In this document: one piece after another, positions 60,610 through 64,000 of the stretch | How positions within the stretch are numbered: the first letter of the stretch is position 1 | Layout of the letters: every line of letters starts with the position of its first letter | Source: an uncultured Actinomycetes bacterium | Lineage (GTDB): Bacteria > Actinomycetota > Thermoleophilia > Solirubrobacterales > Solirubrobacteraceae | Assembly (NCBI GenBank): GCA_937888775.1 | Contig: CALAQT010000035.1 | Span: forward strand, 20,996-84,995 | DNA length: 64,000 nucleotides | Reading direction: 5' to 3' | Position numbers and translations under genes: made by a program | The notes under the pieces: generated by a model | What the model was told of the DNA's origin: nothing | Databases searched by the model: none | Seen by the model: the letters and a program-made list of their open reading frames with translations, nothing else

Positions 60610-62220
60610 ATGCGCATCCATCGCCGTGCCCTCGGCGCCCGCCAGATGGCGCGGCGGCCCGCGTTACGCGCGTTGGTAGCGGTCGCCGCATGCGCGCTGA
60701 TCGCGGCGGCCACGGTGCCTACCCCGGCGCGAGCCGACGCGAGCGGCCCCGGCCTGAGCGCCAACCAGCGCGCGGTGCTTCTGCAGATCGCCCGTGACAC
60801 CTGGAGGTTCTTCGGCGCCGACGTCGACCCGGTCACCCACCTGCCGCTTGACAACCTCAGGCCAGGTGGCATTCGCGGCGCGTATACGTCGGCGGCGAAT
60901 ATTGGGGTCTACCTGTGGGCGGTCGTCGCCGCCCGCGACCTGGGACTGATCGGCTCAGCCCAGGCCCAATCGATGGCGGCCGCGACGCTGTGGGAGGTCA
61001 GCACGCTGAAGCGCTTCGACGGCTTCCTGTACCAGTGGTATGACACCGCCAACGGCAACGTGCTCAGCAACCCGGGGCAGCCCGACTGCAGCGAGACGAC
61101 GCCAAGCCAGGACAACTGCTGGTTCGTCTCGGCGGTCGACAACGGCTGGTATGCGTCAGGGCTGATCGAGGTCCGCCAGGCGCTGCCCCAGCTGCGGGGG
61201 CTGGCCGACCAGCTGCTCGCTCCAATGAACTTCTCGATCTTCTACGACAATCGGGCTCAGACCGCGTGCAATACAAATCCGGCCGTGACGGGCAACCAGC
61301 CGACCGGTCAGATGTACGGCGGCTACTACGTCGACCAAGGGCCGGCCGGCTACCACAACGGCGCGCTCTACAGCGACCCCAGGATCGCGATCTACATCGG
61401 CATGGGTCTGCACCAGATGCCCGGCGACGTGTGGTGGCGGACGTGGCGGACCCTGCCGCCGCGGCAGTGCCCCACCGATCCCGACTTCTCCTGGCAGGGA
61501 CAGTGGCCGGTCGCGGGCTGCTGGCAGACCTACACCGACCCGCAGTCCGGCAAGACGTTCAACGTCTGGGAGGGCCACTACACCTACCCTGGGACCTCGC
61601 TCACATTCGTCCCGACCTACGCCGGCGGGATGTTCGAGGGTTTGATGGCCAACCTCGTGGTGCCCGAAACCACCTGGGGACCGCACAGCTTCGGGCTCAA
61701 CGACCTGCGCTGGGCGCAGGTACAGGAGAACTACGCGACGCAGGTCCTTCACTACTCGGTCTGGGGAATGTCGCCGTCCAGCACCCCGGACGACACCGGC
61801 AACTACACGGGATACGGAGTGGAGGGGCTCGCCTTCCCAAAGGGTGAAGGAGTGGAGGGGCTCGCCTTCCCAAAGGATGAAGGCCTGGCCCAGTGCACCA
61901 CCTGTGCGACCGAGGACACGGTGACGCCGCACGCCTCGGTGATCGTACTGCCGGTCCTGCCACAGGACGCGTACGCGAACATCGAGGCCCTGCTCGCCCG
62001 CTACCCCGGCATCTACTCCTCCGACGGCGGTTTCTACGATGCTGTCAGCCCCAGCACCGGCTCGATCGGCCATCGACGGCTGGTACTCGATCAGTCGATG
62101 ATCATGGCAGCGCTCGACGACGCCCTGAACGGCGGCGCGCTGCAGCGCTACTTCGCCTTGGACCCCATCTCGTGGGCGGCCCGGCTGTACCTCTCCGACG
62201 AGCGGATGTCGATCCACTAA
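60610..62220 (+). CDS. Secreted glucoamylase-like (DUF3131-type) protein
   Basis: 536 residues with a signal peptide (ALRALVAVAACALIAAATVPTPARA). The body looks like an (alpha/alpha)6 barrel: LLQIARDTWRFFGADVDPVTHLPLDN, TSAANIGVYLWAVVAARDLG, YQWYDTANG, GWYASGLIEVRQALPQL, TYAGGMFEGLMANLV, and a DGGFYDAVSP-type segment. Likely a glycan-active enzyme outside the cell. An 11-residue segment (GVEGLAFPK-GE / DE) is duplicated in tandem near residues 403-424. ATG 60610 follows GGGGAG. It lies directly after the GH3 remnant, pointing to a former glucan-use locus. Confidence 0.75.
   Translation: MRIHRRALGARQMARRPALRALVAVAACALIAAATVPTPARADASGPGLSANQRAVLLQIARDTWRFFGADVDPVTHLPLDNLRPGGIRGAYTSAANIGVYLWAVVAARDLGLIGSAQAQSMAAATLWEVSTLKRFDGFLYQWYDTANGNVLSNPGQPDCSETTPSQDNCWFVSAVDNGWYASGLIEVRQALPQLRGLADQLLAPMNFSIFYDNRAQTACNTNPAVTGNQPTGQMYGGYYVDQGPAGYHNGALYSDPRIAIYIGMGLHQMPGDVWWRTWRTLPPRQCPTDPDFSWQGQWPVAGCWQTYTDPQSGKTFNVWEGHYTYPGTSLTFVPTYAGGMFEGLMANLVVPETTWGPHSFGLNDLRWAQVQENYATQVLHYSVWGMSPSSTPDDTGNYTGYGVEGLAFPKGEGVEGLAFPKDEGLAQCTTCATEDTVTPHASVIVLPVLPQDAYANIEALLARYPGIYSSDGGFYDAVSPSTGSIGHRRLVLDQSMIMAALDDALNGGALQRYFALDPISWAARLYLSDERMSIH
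61816..61881. repeat. 33-bp tandem duplication inside the glucoamylase-like gene
   Basis: Units 61816-61848 and 61849-61881 differ by one base (AAGGGTGAA versus AAGGATGAA). The frame is kept, so 11 residues are doubled. Confidence 0.95.
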
Positions 62221-62271
62221 CGCGTCGCTTTGACCACGAGCCAGCGAGGCGCGGGACGGTGAAGTCGGCCG

Positions 62272-62760
62272 TCAGCCGGAGCTGGTGCTCGAGCCGTTCG
62301 CGCTTCCGGGCTGAACGCTCTTGGTGCACTCGGTCAGGCCGAGGCTCGTCGCCTTGGCATGGTCTGATGCGTTGAGCGCACTGCCCTGAGCGGCCAGCGA
62401 CTGCGCCTTCTTCAGGTCTCCGGCCCGGACTGCGGCGACGACCTGCTGAATCAGCGCCGTTTCCTGGGTCAGGCCGGAGATCAACTGGTCGGCCGTCGCC
62501 TTCTTGCCCGAGGGGGGCGTCAGCGCCCTGAGCTTGGCGAGCGCCGAGTTGGTCATGGCGATCTCCTTGGGGCCGGTCTTGAGCAGGTCGGCTGTGGTGT
62601 TGATCGCGGGCAGCGATGCGAGCTTGCTGTTGACCTCGGCGCAGATGCGGTTGGCCTGCGAGACGAACGTGGCGCCGTTGCCGTTCGTGCTAGACCCGCC
62701 GCAGCCGGCGAGGGACAGGACCGCCACCGGGACAATTAGGAGTTTGCTGATCGGACTCAT
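62272..62760 (-). CDS. Small lipoprotein of unknown function
   Basis: 162 residues. Lipobox LSLAGCGG after a short signal, then a helical domain with two further cysteines (ANRICAEVNSKL and LGLTECTKS) that may form a disulfide, and a Ser-rich end. Layout typical of actinobacterial solute-exposed lipoproteins. The ribosome site before ATG 62760 is weak. Confidence 0.75.
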   Translation of the reverse strand: MSPISKLLIVPVAVLSLAGCGGSSTNGNGATFVSQANRICAEVNSKLASLPAINTTADLLKTGPKEIAMTNSALAKLRALTPPSGKKATADQLISGLTQETALIQQVVAAVRAGDLKKAQSLAAQGSALNASDHAKATSLGLTECTKSVQPGSANGSSTSSG

Positions 62761-62784
62761 TCAGATTGATCGCGCCGCCGACGC

Positions 62785-63378
62785 TCAACTCTTGCGCAGC
62801 AGCGAGGGCAGCTTGAGCAGCAGGCGCGGGATGTCTGAGCGCGCGTGATCGAGCGCGTCCTTGAGGGCGGCGGAGGCGCCGGCCTCGATCGCTTCGCCGT
62901 GACCGACGAGCAGACGCTCGGGCGCGTGGGCCGACAGCTGCCGGCGGGGAGGCGTCAGGCGCAACAGCGGGTGCACGCCGGCCCGGCGGCCCGCCGTGAA
63001 GACGGGGGCGGTGCCCACCGCCTCGGCCACGATCAAGGCGTTCTCGGCCGACCACCACAGCCCGATCTCTCTCCAGCCCTTGCGTGAGATCATCGGGACC
63101 ACCTTAAACGGGGTGTCGGGAGTTCGCTCGGGCAGTCGCAGCAGCGCGACGCCGAGGCGCTGGGCCAGCGACTTGCAGTCGCGGTTGTGGCGATCGAGCA
63201 GCTGCAGCACGCCGGCCGGCTCGCCGAGCTCGGCGGCCGCGCTCAGCGCGGCCTCATCCTCGAACGGATCGATCAGCCAGACCCGGCCAGCGCTGACCAC
63301 GGCGTGCGCCGAGCGGACCGTGCCGCCCCGCTCGGTCCAGGTGATCCCCAGTGCGTGGCGCTGCAGGGTTGTGCTCAC
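62785..63378 (-). CDS. Metallo-beta-lactamase-like hypothetical protein
   Basis: About 197 residues. VVSAGRVWLIDPFEDE, VLQLLDRHNRDC and a late LLVGHGEAI resemble the fold and metal-ligand spacing of MBL proteins, but the H-x-H-x-D-H motif is reduced to DRHNRDC. Start GTG 63378 or TTG 63396, neither with a good site. Function unknown. Confidence 0.5.
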   Translation of the reverse strand: MSTTLQRHALGITWTERGGTVRSAHAVVSAGRVWLIDPFEDEAALSAAAELGEPAGVLQLLDRHNRDCKSLAQRLGVALLRLPERTPDTPFKVVPMISRKGWREIGLWWSAENALIVAEAVGTAPVFTAGRRAGVHPLLRLTPPRRQLSAHAPERLLVGHGEAIEAGASAALKDALDHARSDIPRLLLKLPSLLRKS

Positions 63379-63394
63379 GGGGCAACCATGGCAC

Positions 63395-63470
63395 AAGTGG
63401 GCGGCGAGCGATCAAGTGGGCGGTGAGCGATCAAGTGGGCGGTGAGCGATCAAGTGGGCGGTGAGCGATC
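63395..63470. repeat. Four tandem 19-bp repeats
   Basis: Units of AAGTGGGCGGTGAGCGATC at 63395, 63414, 63433 and 63452; the first has one change (GGCGAG). They lie between the zwf remnant, whose 3' end runs into them, and the next gene. Confidence 0.95.
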
Positions 63471-63797
63471 AGCCATCGTCAGGCAGCCCCAGCCGGTGGG
63501 GGGCGCCAGCTCGGCGGCTGGCTCGGGGCCCCAGCTGCCCTGCGGGTAGGGCAGAGACTGAGGCGGATCGGCGAGGACCGGCGCGGCACACGCCCACAGC
63601 CGCTCGACCTCGTCGGCGCGCGTGAACAGCAGCTGGTCGCCGAGCATCACGTCGTGCAGCAGCCGCTCGTAAGCCTCCAGGCCGTGCTCGTCGAGCTCGT
63701 GCACCGTCTGATGAGGATCGAACGGGCGCAGGTCCGCGAACACGGCGGCCTTGGCGTCGCGCAGCGCACCGGCTTCAAGGCTCTCCGGTGCCTCCAT
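63450..63797 (-). pseudogene. zwf: Glucose-6-phosphate dehydrogenase remnant
   Basis: 115 codons. MEAPESLEAGALRDAKAAVF followed by LRPFDPHQTV matches the central region of G6PDH, then the text jumps to EAYERLLHDVMLGDQLLFTR, ADEVERLW and PYPQGSWGP, the enzyme's C-terminus. About 140 residues between them, starting with the RGQY segment, are absent, as is the whole N-terminal NADP-binding half. The tail (CLTMADRSPPT) is drawn from the tandem repeats. Confidence 0.65.
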
Positions 63798-63839
63798 CAG
63801 CCACCCGTGCCAGCGCCGGTCAGGGTTCGTGGTTGGCGC

Positions 63840-64000
63840 TTATTCGAGCCGGCGTCGATGACGGCCGCCGCGGTTGCGCTCCTGGGGCGCAGACGCGGCC
63901 ACTGCGAACAGCGCCGCCACGTCGGGGTCCATGAAGTAGTCGGTCCCGCCGTCGGCGCGGCCTTCGGTGGCGATCGGCAGGACGCGGTCCAGATGCCGGC
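63840..64000 (-). CDS. C-terminal end of an unidentified gene, runs off the window
   Basis: The last ~52 codons read RHLDRVLPIATEGRADGG, DYFMDPDVAALFAVAAS and a basic tail ending HRRRLE before TAA at 63840-63842. It is in the same frame as the zwf remnant downstream. I do not recognise the family. Confidence 0.45.
   Translation of the reverse strand, partial: RHLDRVLPIATEGRADGGTDYFMDPDVAALFAVAASAPQERNRGGRHRRRLE

Noticed and set aside
63395..63470. Possible CRISPR array
   Set aside because: The 19-bp units are directly adjacent with no spacers and there are no cas genes.

Overview
The window is high-GC DNA with dense, overlapping genes and frequent GTG starts. It carries an F420-type PPOX oxidoreductase, a monomeric isocitrate dehydrogenase, a single-polypeptide acyl-CoA carboxylase, SRPBCC proteins and many two-component systems. 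Together these suggest a soil-type actinobacterium, most plausibly of the Thermoleophilia/Solirubrobacterales group. That placement is an inference from gene content; there is no rRNA or other phylogenetic marker in the window.

Layout, left to right. 1-8.0 kb (minus): a tightly coupled operon of a KAS III-like ketosynthase, a giant biotin carboxylase/BCCP/carboxyltransferase fusion, and the start of a PHA synthase. 8.2-11.1 kb: STAS anti-sigma antagonist, short-chain dehydrogenase, patatin-like phospholipase. 12-15.8 kb: a small glycan island (UDP-galactopyranose-mutase-like protein, glycosyltransferase-like protein, unknown partner). 15.9-20.5 kb: a ribose-type sugar ABC importer with a gutted phosphomannose isomerase gene, divergent from a LacI-family regulator across a 20-bp perfect palindrome. 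20.7-27.2 kb: an eroded accessory stretch with an Hsp20 pseudogene, two zinc-ribbon-like mini genes, a tRNA-Glu-like fragment, a frameshifted hydrolase, small enzymes, a universal stress protein and a protein with a duplicated motif. 27.6-33.6 kb: PEP synthase, acyltransferase, an SRPBCC/AMP-ligase fusion, Hsp20. 34-36.6 kb: a fused molybdenum hydroxylase. 36.7-48 kb: the most interesting region, described below. 48-56 kb: secreted beta-helix protein, two ABC exporters, a secreted phosphoesterase. 56-64 kb: NTF2/FMO fusion monooxygenase, monomeric isocitrate dehydrogenase, GH3 remnant, secreted glucoamylase-like protein, lipoprotein, and a zwf remnant.

The 38.9-48 kb region holds two copies of one module. 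Each copy contains one or two small membrane-anchored proteins that carry or end in TTRTS, an ApbE-type FMN transferase, and a four-histidine ferric-reductase-like membrane cytochrome. The first copy continues into its own response regulator and histidine kinase, and a ferredoxin/ferredoxin-reductase pair lies between the copies. I propose a transmembrane electron-transfer system in which the TTRTS proteins are the flavin carriers. Their FMN attachment site would be a motif unlike the usual (S/T)GA(S/T). This is inference from gene order and repeat structure.

A second theme is gene erosion. Four genes (carboxylase, phosphomannose isomerase, DUF1614 protein, zwf) appear to have lost internal segments. 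Two others are broken by 7-bp tandem duplications, each present as about 2.9 copies. Two more carry single-base frameshifts. Whether these are biological or assembly artefacts cannot be decided from the sequence.
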